From: Turritopsis dohrnii
Lineage: Eukaryota > Cnidaria > Hydrozoa > Anthoathecata > Oceaniidae
DNA: 64,000 bases
Reading direction: 5' to 3'
NCBI GenBank assembly: GCA_027922465.2
Contig: BQMF02000038.1
Span: forward strand, 310,001-374,000
Part shown: piece after piece, positions 1 through 10,432 of the stretch
Layout: each line of letters opens with the position of its first letter
How positions within the stretch are numbered: position 1 is the first letter of the stretch
The notes under the pieces: model-generated
The model's input: the letters and a program-made list of their open reading frames with translations, nothing else
What the model was told of the DNA's origin: nothing
Database searches by the model: none
Position numbers and translations under genes: made by a program

Positions 1-910
1 CTAATGCATCAATTATTAAGTTTTGTGAAAGACATGAAATTGAACATCAATACAGATTTATTGATTATTACAATACTGTTAAGACAAGACAATTGAAATT
101 TGTTCTGAAATACTCTCTTGGAATTTTTTAACTGGAAGGTTTTATTCAAACTTCGGTATTTAATGAACTAATAACTGGTATTTGGATTACATAAAGTATC
201 CAGCAAATCTAGACTTTGACTAAAAAGACATTGTTGAATAACAGTTAATTCTGTTGAGAAAAAACATTTTGGAATTTACCGGCAATGCAAATAATACTTC
301 TGTTAATAGTTCAAATTATTTAACGTATTTTCGCTTTACAAGGATTTAGTGCAAAAAATTGTAATTGCCTAGTAGTATTTTAGAACAAAAAATTATTCTA
401 AAAGTATTAGTTCAACCATATCGGAGATATTATCGAAGTTTATCAAAACACGAACTAATGCAATTCACTTGGGCAATGAAAAACTTAAAACAACGGAACA
501 AAAATTTGTTTTCCATTGTTAAAAGACAATTAAGTTTTAATTCAACAGAAGCACTAGATAATTACTAGTGATTACTTTTGCAAACAAAAACATAAATGTA
601 AATGAGGTGCAAAGAAGCAAAAAACAAAACATGTGGATATGAATGTTTTTCATTGAAAATTAGGGTAAAGTATCATTATTAGTGCAATTTGCTCACGTGT
701 ACATGGTAATTGTATTTATAGATATACGTTCTGGTAAAAACTCATCTTGTTTTCAATTGGTCCGAAATTATGGAATCAACAGTGGCCAATATGCAATACA
801 TCCCTGGAATGACTGGAGAAAAATTAAAGTCAGGTGTTTCTATGGTATGAAATTTGAGAGTTTATGTATCTTTGTCAGGTCTATTCTTGGATATATTGTA
901 TATTTGTTCT
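1..910. other. AT-rich stretch without a recognised gene
   Basis: I see no recognisable gene here. Frame 3 is open from base 3 to a stop near 131 (about 42 codons, including IIKFCERHEIEH). A second open stretch runs at 365-568 on the plus strand without a true ATG. Both lengths are common by chance in DNA this AT-rich, though an exon fragment cannot be excluded. The last bases carry the TTATTATT-type tail of the neighbouring LINE. Confidence 0.3.
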
Positions 911-2812
911 CACTTATTATTATTATTTTTTATTATTAAAATTTATTTAACGTCAATTAGAAATATACAAAAATAAAAAGAAGTTAAAAAAATGTCGTCT
1001 CTCCGATGAAATGCAGTAATACATTTCAAAGGAGAGTACAACTAGCCCAATTCGGCTAATTAAAATTGACGGTCAAAAATTAAAAACAATTATAAAAAAC
1101 TCATATTTTATCTCCTTTAAGTAAAATAGTACCTTTGTGCACACAGACGGCATTTACAGCTAAGATCGGGCAAGGTTCTTATTGAAGACGAGAAGGTACT
1201 AAGATTTTTCGCTTCCCTGACACTAGTGGGGAGTTCATTCCACAGGTTTGCTCCTATATATGACACTGTCTGTAATCCGTGACGTGTAGTTCGAACAGTT
1301 TTTCGAACCAAGTCACACTGACGCCTAGTTTTGTAGGGGATATCCTCCTTGAAATTGAAAACGTTCTTCATATAAGAAGGGTTGAGACCTGTTTTAGTCT
1401 TATACACTTCTTTCAGGAGAACCTCACAATTTCTTCGATGAATGCATACATGTGGACTATCACAACAAATTTTCTCCATGTTATTTTGCATCCTCTGAAG
1501 CCTCTGAAGATTCCCCTTCCCAGCAAAAGACCAAATGAGAGGACAATAAGACAGTTCAGAAGATACAAAGGAATTTGCAGCAACCTTACGCTGAAAGGTT
1601 GAAAAATATGGTGAAATTCGCTTCAAGGCACCAATTTTGGCTCTGACTCTCTTGCACAGTGAATCAACATGCTTCCTGTAAGAGAGTTTAATGTCAATAA
1701 TGATGCCTAAAAGTTTCACCTCTTGTACTTCTTTCAAAATAAAGTTGTCTATATTTAAATAAAAATCAGAGTCATACTTTTTCTTAAAACCTTTAAGAAC
1801 AATAAGTTTGCATTTGGAAGGATTCAATTGTAGTCCATTATCCTTATACCATGATGAAACGATGGACATGTTGTCATGCAAACATCTCATAACGGCAGAA
1901 GGATCCTTGCCATAAGTATACAACGTATTATCATCTGCATAGTTGCAAATAAAAACATGAGGATTAGAAAGAAACATAAAAAGATCGTTTATATATATAT
2001 ATTAAATAACAGTGGCCCAAGTATAGATCCTTGGGGCACACCCATCAAAATATCTTTGGTTGTACTATAATTATTTCCTACACATACGTACTGAGACCTG
2101 CACTGTAGATAACTTTGGACATAACGTAGTGCAGGTTTAGAAAATCCGTAGGCATATAATTTCGCCAACAGAAGCTCGTGATTAATACAATCGAAAGCTT
2201 TTGAAAGGTCCATTAATATACCTCCGACAACATATCCTTTATCTAATGCAATATGCCATTTTTCGATCATAGAGAGTAGAGCATGCTGAGTACTATATTG
2301 AGACCTGAAACCAGATAGAAGTGGAGACAGCTTGGAAGACATAAAGTCAGAAATATCATTATACACTTTTCTTTCATAAACCTTTGAAAAATTTGGCAAT
2401 AAACTAATAGGCCTATAATTTTCTTTTTTCGTCTTTTCACCTTTCTTGAATACAGGAGTCACGTGGGCTTCTTTCATACTTTCTGGAAAAATACTCGTTT
2501 CACAGCTGTTGTTATATAATTTCGTCAACACTTCATTATAAAAATCAATATTTTCTTTCACCAGTTTAGTCGGTAGATCATTTCGAGGTGTCGATTTCTT
2601 TATATCTAATTTCTCGATATACTTTTTCATTTCACTTTCGTCAACACGGCTAAAGTTGAAACTCGTACCAACAGGAAATGCATTTTCAATAGCAATTATA
2701 CTTGGATGTGATTTATGCTCATGAATAATTCTATCAATATCATCTTCAAAAGCACAGTCAGCACTCAGTTCTTTATTAACCTTATAAGACGTTTTGTACC
2801 GACCAGCAAGCA
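911..2812 (-). mobile_element. 5'-truncated non-LTR retrotransposon (LINE), CR1/Jockey-like
   Basis: A minus-strand LINE fragment. Coding similarity begins abruptly near 2812, where an in-frame stop lies just upstream, and runs to the stop at 1117. A 3' untranslated stretch follows and ends in AATAATAAT-type tandem sequence at about 911-940. 5' truncation and a simple-repeat tail are typical of LINEs inserted by target-primed reverse transcription. No endonuclease domain is left in the window. Clade assignment to CR1/Jockey/Rex is from overall protein style only. Confidence 0.85.
1117..2812 (-). pseudogene. LINE reverse transcriptase, frameshifted
   Basis: Reverse transcriptase of a non-LTR retrotransposon, in two frames. 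The first part (down to 1989) holds the finger and palm motifs: LMDLSKAFDCINHELL with the first catalytic Asp, and GVPQGSILGPLLF. The second part (1977-1117) holds NYADDNTLY, with the YADD catalytic box intact, then the thumb and a C-terminal tail containing LWNELPTSVREA, common at the end of such proteins. The break falls at about 1978-2000, where the plus strand reads TATATATATAT, so slippage in that run is the likely cause. The N-terminus and endonuclease are absent. It cannot encode a working protein as it stands. Confidence 0.88.
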
Positions 2813-3083
2813 GCTATGTCAAACGGACCACTTTCCTTCTGTTGCTAAAATGTGTATACTCTCCATTTCGGTATGCTAGTTGTTATACTTTTCATTCCCT
2901 AAGTTAAAACATATTACGAAATGTCCACTCGATTGAACTATAACTTATCATCAGAGGTAATTCACTTTCTTCTATATTTCCTAACTATACGGTATGGCAA
3001 TAACATGTTATAAACTTTGCTAAGTCAGCCAGTTAGGGGTTTCATTTGCTGCCAAAACCATTCTTTTTCATTACTTAAACAAG
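2813..3083. other. No recognised feature
   Basis: AT-rich sequence between the truncated 5' end of the LINE and the candidate exon. No motif stands out. Confidence 0.3.
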
Positions 3084-3627
3084 TTTGGATCTTAAACCTA
3101 CAGAAAAGAAAGAACTAACTAGCTTTCACTTGCATCTCTGTTTAGATGGCAGAATGGAAATATTCGATTCTAAAGACGATGCAACTCTCAATCATATAGT
3201 TAAACTAGCTGAAGGGGAAAATCTTTTAGGATCTGTAAAAGTTGCAACATCAGTATTGAACTCCCTCTACAAACTAATCAAATTCAAATCGATAGAATGG
3301 TCTTGCAAAACATCGAATGATTCAATATTTAAAACATTCTCCCTAACCTCGTACCAATCGGTAAACCACTTTCACGCATTCAAGTATATGATTGGAGAAA
3401 GTGATGTCTTGCCATCAGCATGTGACCTGTCACCAGATGTGGATTGTGCATCTGTTATCAATCAAACGTTATCTTCTCATAACGTCGACTTTGAAAGGCG
3501 TTACTATCGAGAGGTTTTTCAGTTCGAGAATGGAACTGCATTATCATGTACTACCAAATTTATTGCATGTTTTCATGCAACAAGAAGTAAGGAAAAAGGA
3601 GATCAATTCAGAGTTGTTATAATTTAA
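3084..3627 (+). CDS. Unrecognised open reading frame, possible exon
   Basis: An open frame of about 180 codons with no true initiating ATG at its left end. It opens after a TAA at 3076 and follows an AG (3082-3083) that could be a splice acceptor. The translation looks protein-like rather than random: it has balanced composition and stretches such as EKKELTSFHLHLCLDGRMEI and YQSVNHFHAFKYMIGESDVL, and it ends in FRVVII and a TAA. I do not recognise the family. A shorter open stretch at about 4250-4428 (NGDVIFTTTFNDEIHSWF) has a similar flavour and could belong to the same gene, but no splice junction links them convincingly. It could equally be an old transposon ORF. Confidence 0.35.
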
Positions 3628-4190
3628 AAACAACATCAACGGTGAAGATGTGAGCGTATGAATACTTAGAAAATGAATCAATATGAAAGCTTAAATTTCT
3701 TCTTCAACACTGGTGATGATCATAATAAGCCATAATAACTTTCTGTAAATGCTCAATCATGATAAAGTTATTACTTTATGCATCTTTGTATAAAACATTT
3801 CACTTTGACCTTGGATTAACATTATTAAAAACGTGAATTTTCACTCACATCAGCACGTAGTGAATTAATCAGTTTGAACTTTATTTTCCTTGTACTCTGT
3901 TCAAGCACATCCCATCTCTTTTCAGGCTCCCAAAATGCTTATTTCAGTAATTTAAACGCCGTTTTAAGCATTATGCTATTGAAAATAAATGAAAATTGCA
4001 AAAAATGGAGCATGTGATTTACGTTTAATGGTACAGTGTCAGAAGGTAGGACTTGTATAGACCTCAATAAAACAATCAAGGAACGATTATGAACGACACT
4101 GATGTTTCTATTACCAAAAAAACACAACTGAGTAATCTCCTCAAAGTTTCTATTTTATCAGTTATTGTGTACATTGATAACCACAAGAAA
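3628..4190. other. AT-rich stretch, nothing recognised
   Basis: No open frame with a recognisable product and no clear repeat boundary. Confidence 0.3.
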
Positions 4191-4194
4191 AATT

Positions 4195-4255
4195 GCCACG
4201 TGTTTTTACTAATCGTAAACAAAAGTGTCTCTTGCCTCTACGTGGTTTTACGCGC
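4195..4255 (-). repeat. Solo fragment of the 560-bp Helitron-like family
   Basis: About 60 bp matching the internal stretch of the short Helitron-like units at 5242-6951. It contains CTCTACGTGGTTTTACGCGC, which recurs near 6843, 6278, 12370 and 49105. It is a small relic with no intact end. Confidence 0.6.
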
Positions 4256-5241
4256 AACTCGATTCAAACGGAGACGTCATTTTCACTACTACGTTCAATG
4301 ATGAGATACATTCGTGGTTCCAGGTTGAGAAAGCCGTGTTCGATGGACCTCATTCATCAAACATCGATAATTCAGGAAGTTTGAACCTATCATCAAGTTC
4401 AAAACAAACTTATAATGTTATATTTTGAAGACCATTAATAACGACAGACACCAGTCAGGAATATTCATTTGAACAGACAAGATAACGACAAAACCTTTGA
4501 TAAATCCATATATTTGATATTGTGACTAGCTTTCGGAGCCGTCCCCCTCCATGCTCACGTCTACTGTTATTTTTACATGTTTTAGTTTAAATACAATAAC
4601 TTACAATGCCTTGTAAAATTTGAAATACTAGAATAATTTTAAAGGCAGTGATTTTTTATACCCAGAACATGAAAAGAAGAAAACATAATGCAAAACTATA
4701 TACCAACATACACAAAAGTCAGTAATTGTAATTGGTACTAATGCGTATACACATGAAATCACATGTAAAACAGATTTTACGGATAGCATTCAACATCCCG
4801 CCACTATAATGTGCGTAAACCTATGTATACAGCATCATCCATAAAATATATACACGTGGGGGCTACTAACACTGGAGCTGATTTGAATAAAAATTGTTTT
4901 TCACCCCGAATACGTGAAATATAACGAAACATCGCACGACTTAAAATGCCCTACGATTGACCGAAAACTGTTTTTTTTTTATACACAGAAGACGCAAAGT
5001 AACTTTTACGTAAAAGAAATCATAATAAAACTGATGCAAAACTATACACCCAACATCCCACCATTATGTGTATTTAGTATCACGGAAGCTGAAACGAATA
5101 AAGGTTTTGTAAAATTATTTTTTACCTTGGAGACTTGAAACACAAACAAACATCGCAACACATAAATTGCCCCACTACAGACTAAAATCATGATTTACAT
5201 GCAGAAGATTTAAGCATGAACAAATGGCAATATAAATCATA
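4256..5241 (-). repeat. Decayed internal sequence of the long Helitron-like family
   Basis: The part from about 4640 to 5241 matches the interior of the long element at 49753-51684. For example, both contain TAAAATGCCCTAC, then a GACC-AAAACT stretch, then AAATCATAATAAAACTG. Similar words recur inverted near 8740. The part from 4256 to about 4430 includes a short open frame of unknown significance. No termini can be placed. Confidence 0.5.
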
Positions 5242-5825
5242 CTAATAACCCAGGTAAAACATTTTTACCACATCTAACTTCGAAAAGGATATATGCAAAT
5301 CCCGTGTCGAAAAAAGGTGACAAAAAATATAATCAAGGTGTGCAAACCCCGTAACGAAAAATTAAACCATGGAATCGTAAGTGGAAAGTGTATTCATGCT
5401 GTAGAGCTCGAAAAACTGAGCAAAAAAATGTATGGGATCGTTTCGCTACGACCAACCGTTGCAGAGTTATGGTCGATCAAAGATATTGATGATGTCATAG
5501 CCGCAGTACCAAATAAAATTTAGGCCCCAATTTTGTGTCACGCCATCACCCGTAATGCAGACCCTAAAAAATGTCATTTATCCCTGGTGGTTCTCGAGAT
5601 ATTCCCCCAAGAACGTCGCATTCGATTAGGGATGCAATGCAATGATTCCCAGTAATAGATTAAAAACTGACGTCACGGCACGTGTTACTATATAATAACC
5701 GTAAATAAACACATGGCCTAACGAAAAATATGACCAAGATTAAGAAGATCTTGACCATTAAATTAAACAAAATTCATTACTGTCTAAAATAAAAGTGTGA
5801 CACACACTCGCTATTATATATAAGA
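5242..5825 (-). mobile_element. Short non-autonomous Helitron-like unit 1 (array 1)
   Basis: Read on the minus strand, the unit starts TCTTATATATAATAGCG at 5825 and ends in a hairpin (GGTAAAAATGTTTTACC) followed by TGGGTTATTAG at 5242, with a T after the end. A TC start, a 3' palindrome about 10 bases before a CTRR-type end and insertion between A and T are the hallmarks of Helitrons. The length is 584 bp and there is no coding capacity. Its 5' part differs from units 2 and 3 and matches units at 47700 and 49212, so two subtypes exist. The final tetranucleotide is TTAG rather than CTAG. Confidence 0.65.
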
Positions 5826-6386
5826 CTAGTGTCCCGAGTAAAAACGTTTTACCGAACTTAACTTTGAAAGCATTAGGTCGAATCCACCATTCTCGTGTAC
5901 GTACCCCGTGACGAAATAATAAATCATAAAATCGCAACTCAAAAGTGTACCCATGTTGTAGAGCTCGAAAAACTGATCGAAAAAATGTATGAGATCGTTT
6001 CGCTACGATCAACCGTTGCAGAGATGTCGTCGTTCAAAGTTTTGATGACGTCATAGCTGCAGTACCAAATAAAATTTGGGCCCAAATGTTGCGTCACCCG
6101 GTCACCCGTATCGCGGACCCTAAAAACGTCAGTTATCCCTATTGGTCCTTGAGATATTTCCCCAAAAACGTCGCGTTCGATTGGTGATGCAATGCGATGA
6201 TCCCTCGTGATCATAAAAAAACTGTCGTCAAATGATGCCACGTGCTTTTGAAATGATCGTGAAAAAATCTCTCGCATCTACGTGGTTTTACGCGCACATA
6301 AGAGGACGATGACCGTAAATTAAAACTAAATATATCACTCTCTAAAATAAAAACCGGATGCACAATTGCGAATTAGTATAATAAGA
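5826..6386 (-). mobile_element. Short non-autonomous Helitron-like unit 2 (array 1)
   Basis: A 561-bp unit on the minus strand, directly abutting units 1 and 3. It begins TCTTATTATACTAATTCGC at 6386. It ends with a GGTAAAACGTTTTTAC-type hairpin, then TCGGGACACTAG at 5826-5829. The tandem join reads CTAG followed at once by TC, as expected for rolling-circle concatemers. It contains TGACGTCA-like words and a conserved block TCTCGAGATATTTCCCC. Confidence 0.7.
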
Positions 6387-6951
6387 CTAGTGTCCCGGGT
6401 AAAAACTTTTTACCGAACTTAACTTCGAAAACATTAGGTCAAATCCACCATTCCCGTGTACGCACCTACTGACGAAAATTTCAATTACGGAATCGGGACT
6501 GGAAAGTGTACTGATGTTGTAGAGCTTTAAAAACTGAGTAAAAAAATGTATGGGATCGTTTCGCCACGACCAACCGTTGCGGAGATATGGTTGATCAAAG
6601 GTTTTGATGACATCATATCCGCAGTACCAAATAAAATTTTGACCCAAATGTTGCGTCACCCCATCACCCGTATCGCGGACCCTAAAAAACGTCAGTTATT
6701 CCTATTGGTTCTCGAGATATTTCCCCAAAAACGCCGCGTTCGATTGGTGATGCAATGTAATGGTTCCCCGTGATTTTAAAAAAACTGACGTCAAATGATG
6801 CCACGTGCTTTTGAAATGATCGTGAAAAAAGTGTCTCTCACCTCTACGTGGTTTTACGCGCACATAAAAGGAGGATGACCGTAAATTAAAACTAAATATA
6901 TCACTCTCTAAAATAAAAGTGGTATGCACAACGCGAATTAGTATATATAGA
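6387..6951 (-). mobile_element. Short non-autonomous Helitron-like unit 3 (array 1)
   Basis: A 565-bp minus-strand unit. It begins TCTATATATACTAATTCGCG at 6951 and ends with GGTAAAAAGTTTTTACC, CGGGACA and CTAG at 6387. It is close in sequence to unit 2 and to the plus-strand units at 9305-10432. Its 5' side touches the CTAG of a long-type tail (6952-6955). Confidence 0.72.
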
Positions 6952-7110
6952 CTAGCCGCCCAGGCGTCGTCGCTCGCCACTCATGCTCAGCATGCGTTGT
7001 GTCGCAGAATTTACGTTGTGAAAAGTTTTTTTAATTCATTTCTTACATTCGAAAGATTTAAAAAACAAATAGATTTATGAAACAAATAGCAACATGGCTC
7101 AGATATCGCG
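6952..7110 (-). mobile_element. 3' tail of a long-type Helitron-like element, truncated
   Basis: On the minus strand this ends with a GC-rich palindromic stretch (GACGCCTGGGCGGC) running straight into CTAG at 6952-6955. It is the mirror image of the tail at 9240-9304 and shares ATTCTGCGACACAACGCA and CTTACATTC with it. The rest of the element is cut off by the plus-strand element that starts at about 7111. Confidence 0.6.
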
Positions 7111-9304
7111 CTATACTAATCCGCGTGCGTGTGTAACACATTTAACTTAGAGAGTGATGGTTTTTTTCAAAATTTACGGTCAAAATCTTCTTAATCGTGG
7201 TCATATAGCGGTAGTTAGTCCATTCGCCAATGGGCTTATTTGCCCAAATAAAAAGGCCGAAATGAAACCGTTTCCTACTGCATCAAAATGAGGGAACGGT
7301 GGTTTTACAAAAGGATCTTATATATGGGGAAGCCCCGGCGCTGATCGTTTTTATTGGCTAATAAAGGAAAACTCTTGAATTGCGCTATTTTGATTGGCTG
7401 AAAAATTCATAGCAACAGAGTCCGTTGATAAGGTTCTTCATTTCTGCTGCTCTTTTGAAGAAGAAACGGGAAAGTTTTATATATATTTAAAATTTTTATT
7501 GTTATACTTTTACTGTTATTGTATTGTATTGTAGATCATGTGTAAGTGAGTATCAAGTATTACTATTCAGACGTGCAGTGCAAAGTGCAAAGTGCAGTGA
7601 AAGTTGTTTAAAAATGGCTGCAGAAAAGATGATGTTTATTTTGTTACATTCACGACGATCTTTTGATGGGAAGTTTGGTGGGTTTATTTACGTAATTTAG
7701 GTATATAAAAGACATTATTAACGGGAGATTTTCATAAAAAACGACATAATAACAGTGCTGGGAAACTTAGAAGCCAGTGTTTTTGTCTTTGAGTGTTGTA
7801 AAAATGGCAGACAAATTTCAGTAACGAAGAAATAGAGAGTAGGAGCAAGGACATTTTATGTGTTTGCAGTAGAAAAGTGTGCTGGAAAGTAAATAAAGTG
7901 TTATAAAAAGTGATATTAATATTTGTTTACAGGTATGAATATAGAAAGTAAACAGTTTAGAAGTGTTTGAAAATGGCTGCAGAAGATGATCAATGTGTTG
8001 TTGTTTACAAACATGATGATGATGTGAATTGGTTTTGAAAGGTATCCTCTTATGTTTGAAGTTAAACCAAAGTTAAAATATCATATATCTATTTAGTTAT
8101 AACACAGTTAGTATGCTGAATAAATAAAGAATGCAGGGTTGTTTAGTTGTGTTTTGAATTAGCCAGCAGAGGAGATTTTACCCTGTTTTTAAAAATGGTT
8201 CCACAGAATGTTTTCAGTTGTTAAAAATTCTTTAGCTATACAAATTTCTGTCTTTATGTTTGTGTTTTTAATTATTATTTTTAAGGTAAATTTGTTCTCG
8301 AACATTTTTTTAGTTTGAATTTTTTCTTTCAATATCTACATAATAATACGATTAGGTTTTCTGTAATATCAATATGCATTCGAAATCTTTTTTTCTTTTA
8401 GAAAAGCAAAATAAAAAATACATTAACAATAGATAAATGAAACTCATGGTTTGATATCATGATGTCGATGGTTGGTCAATAACAGATTATCCATTTAAAA
8501 AATTCTGAAAAAAAGACACACCGTTAGAAGGAATAGATTTGTTTTCAATTCGCATATTTGTAATGTTATTCAATGTTTGCTTTTGTATGGCTGGGTATAT
8601 AGTTATGTGTTATGTATTGCTGTGTTTTACGCTTAAGTTATGATATACTTCTTTTATTCTGCATATACAATATTATATACTTTACTTCTTTGTTATATAT
8701 TACTATTTGTTTATGTGTTATATCTTCTGCATGTAAAAGCATGATTTTGGACTGTAGTAGGGTATTTTAATTGTTTTGTTTTTTATTTCAATATTGTTAT
8801 AGCATGATTAGGTTTTCCATATTATTATTTGAAATGTTATTTTTTTAGGCAATAATAAAAAAGCATAAACCATTAAAGAAATGAAACTCATGGTTTTAAT
8901 CATGATGTTGATGGTTTTGGGAAGAACAGACTATAATCATTTCAAAAATGCATTAATGATTGCAGTCCAGTAACAAGCACATGCGAAACAGTTGGAAGGT
9001 ATCAATTTGTTTTTATTTAACATTTTGTAATGTTATTCCATGTTTGCTTTTGTATGTCTGGGTAAACAGATCTGTGTTATATATATATATATTGCTATTT
9101 TTTTTTTACATTAAAGTTACTTCTCTTTCGCGTATAAATATATCTTCTGGGCCATATTTGCTATTTGTTTCTGTTCTAAAAATCTTCTGAATGTAAGAAA
9201 GGAATTAAAAAATTAATGCCTGTAAAAAACTTCTACACAAGTCAAATTCTGCGACACAACGCAAGCTGAACATGGGTGGCGAGCGATGCCGCCCTGGCGG
9301 CTAG
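7111..9304 (+). mobile_element. Long non-autonomous Helitron-like element, plus strand
   Basis: A 2.19-kb element whose 5' end (CTATACTAATCCGCGTGCG, then the conserved TTAGAGAGTG block) matches the 5' ends of the 560-bp units. Its 3' end is different: TGGGTGGCGAGCG, then GCCGCCCTGGCGGC (9288-9301) fused to CTAG (9301-9304). The interior is AT-rich with no long reading frame. It is shared with 10433-12489, 43150-45075 and 49753-51684. The next element starts with TC at 9305, immediately after the CTAG. No Rep/helicase ORF is seen here or elsewhere in the window. Confidence 0.65.
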
Positions 9305-9863
9305 TCTATAAATACTAATCCGCGTTGTGCATACCACTTTTATTTTAGAGAGTGTTGTGTTTTTTTATAATTTACGGTCAAAATCTTCTTAATCGTGGTC
9401 ATTTTTTCGTTAGACCATTGATAATTGACGATTAGTATAATAGCACGCGGCGTGACGTCAGTTATTTTTGTCGTATCACGGGGGAGCCATTGCATTGCAT
9501 TCCCAATCGAACGCGGCGTTTTTGGGGAAATATCTCGAGAACCAATAGCGATAACTGACGTTTTTTAGGGTCGGCAACACGGGTGATGGGGTGACGCAAC
9601 ATTTGGACCTAAATTTTATTTGGTACTGCGGCTATGACGTCATTAAAATCTTTGACCGACGATATCTCTCCAACGGTTGGTCTTGGCGAAACGATCCCAT
9701 ACATTTTTTTGCTCAGTTTTTCAAGCTCTACAACCTGGGTACACTTTCCAGTCCCAATTCCGTAATTGAAATTTTCGTCACGGGGTTCGCACACGGGAAT
9801 GTGGGATTCTTGCACATCCTTTTCGAAATTAAAGCCGTAAAAAACTTTTACGCGAGATACTAG
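9305..9863 (+). mobile_element. Short non-autonomous Helitron-like unit (array 1, plus strand)
   Basis: A 559-bp unit that begins TCTATAAATACTAATCCGCG and ends GTAAAAAACTTTTAC, GCGAGATA and CTAG (9860-9863). It abuts the long element on its left and the next unit on its right without spacer. It is the inverted counterpart of the units at 5826-6951. An open frame of about 68 codons is present on the opposite strand and another on this strand, but neither resembles a known protein. Confidence 0.72.
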
Positions 9864-10432
9864 TCTTATTATAATAATCCGCGATTGTGCATACCACTTT
9901 TATTTTAGAGAGTGATATATTTAGTTTAAATTTACGGTCATCGTCCTCTTATGTGCGCGTAAAACCACGTAGATGCGAGAGACACTTTTTTCACGATCAT
10001 TCCAAAAGCATGTGGCATCATTTGACGTCAGTTTTTTTTATGATCACGGGGATTCATTGCATTGCATCCACAATCGAACGCGACGTTTTTGGGGAAATAT
10101 CTCGAGAACCAATAGCGATAACTGACGTTTTTTGGGGTCCGCGATACGGGTGATGGGGTGACGCATTATTTGGGCCTAAATTTTGTTTGGTACTGCGGAT
10201 ATGACGTCATCGAAATCTTTGATCAGCGATATCTCTCTAACGGTTGGTCGTAGCGAAACGATCCCATACATTTTTTTGATCAGTTTTTCGAGCTCTACAA
10301 CATAGTTACATTTTCCGTTTCCAATTCCTAAATTGAAATTTTCATCACGGGGATTGTTCACGGGAAAGGCGATTTTGTCCTATCCCCTTTTCGAAGTTAA
10401 GTTCGGTAAAAAGTTTTTACCCGGGATACTAG
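9864..10432 (+). mobile_element. Short non-autonomous Helitron-like unit, best-preserved ends
   Basis: A 569-bp unit that starts TCTTATTATAATAATCCGCG. It ends with the perfect palindrome GGTAAAAAGTTTTTACC (10405-10421), seven bases, then CTAG (10429-10432), and is followed by T. This is the cleanest example of the family's 3' structure and fits the Helitron rule of hairpin, short spacer, CTRR, insertion before T. Confidence 0.75.

Noticed and set aside
1279..1602. Plus-strand frame opposite the LINE reverse transcriptase
   Set aside because: Shadow of the minus-strand RT coding region, which has clear catalytic motifs.
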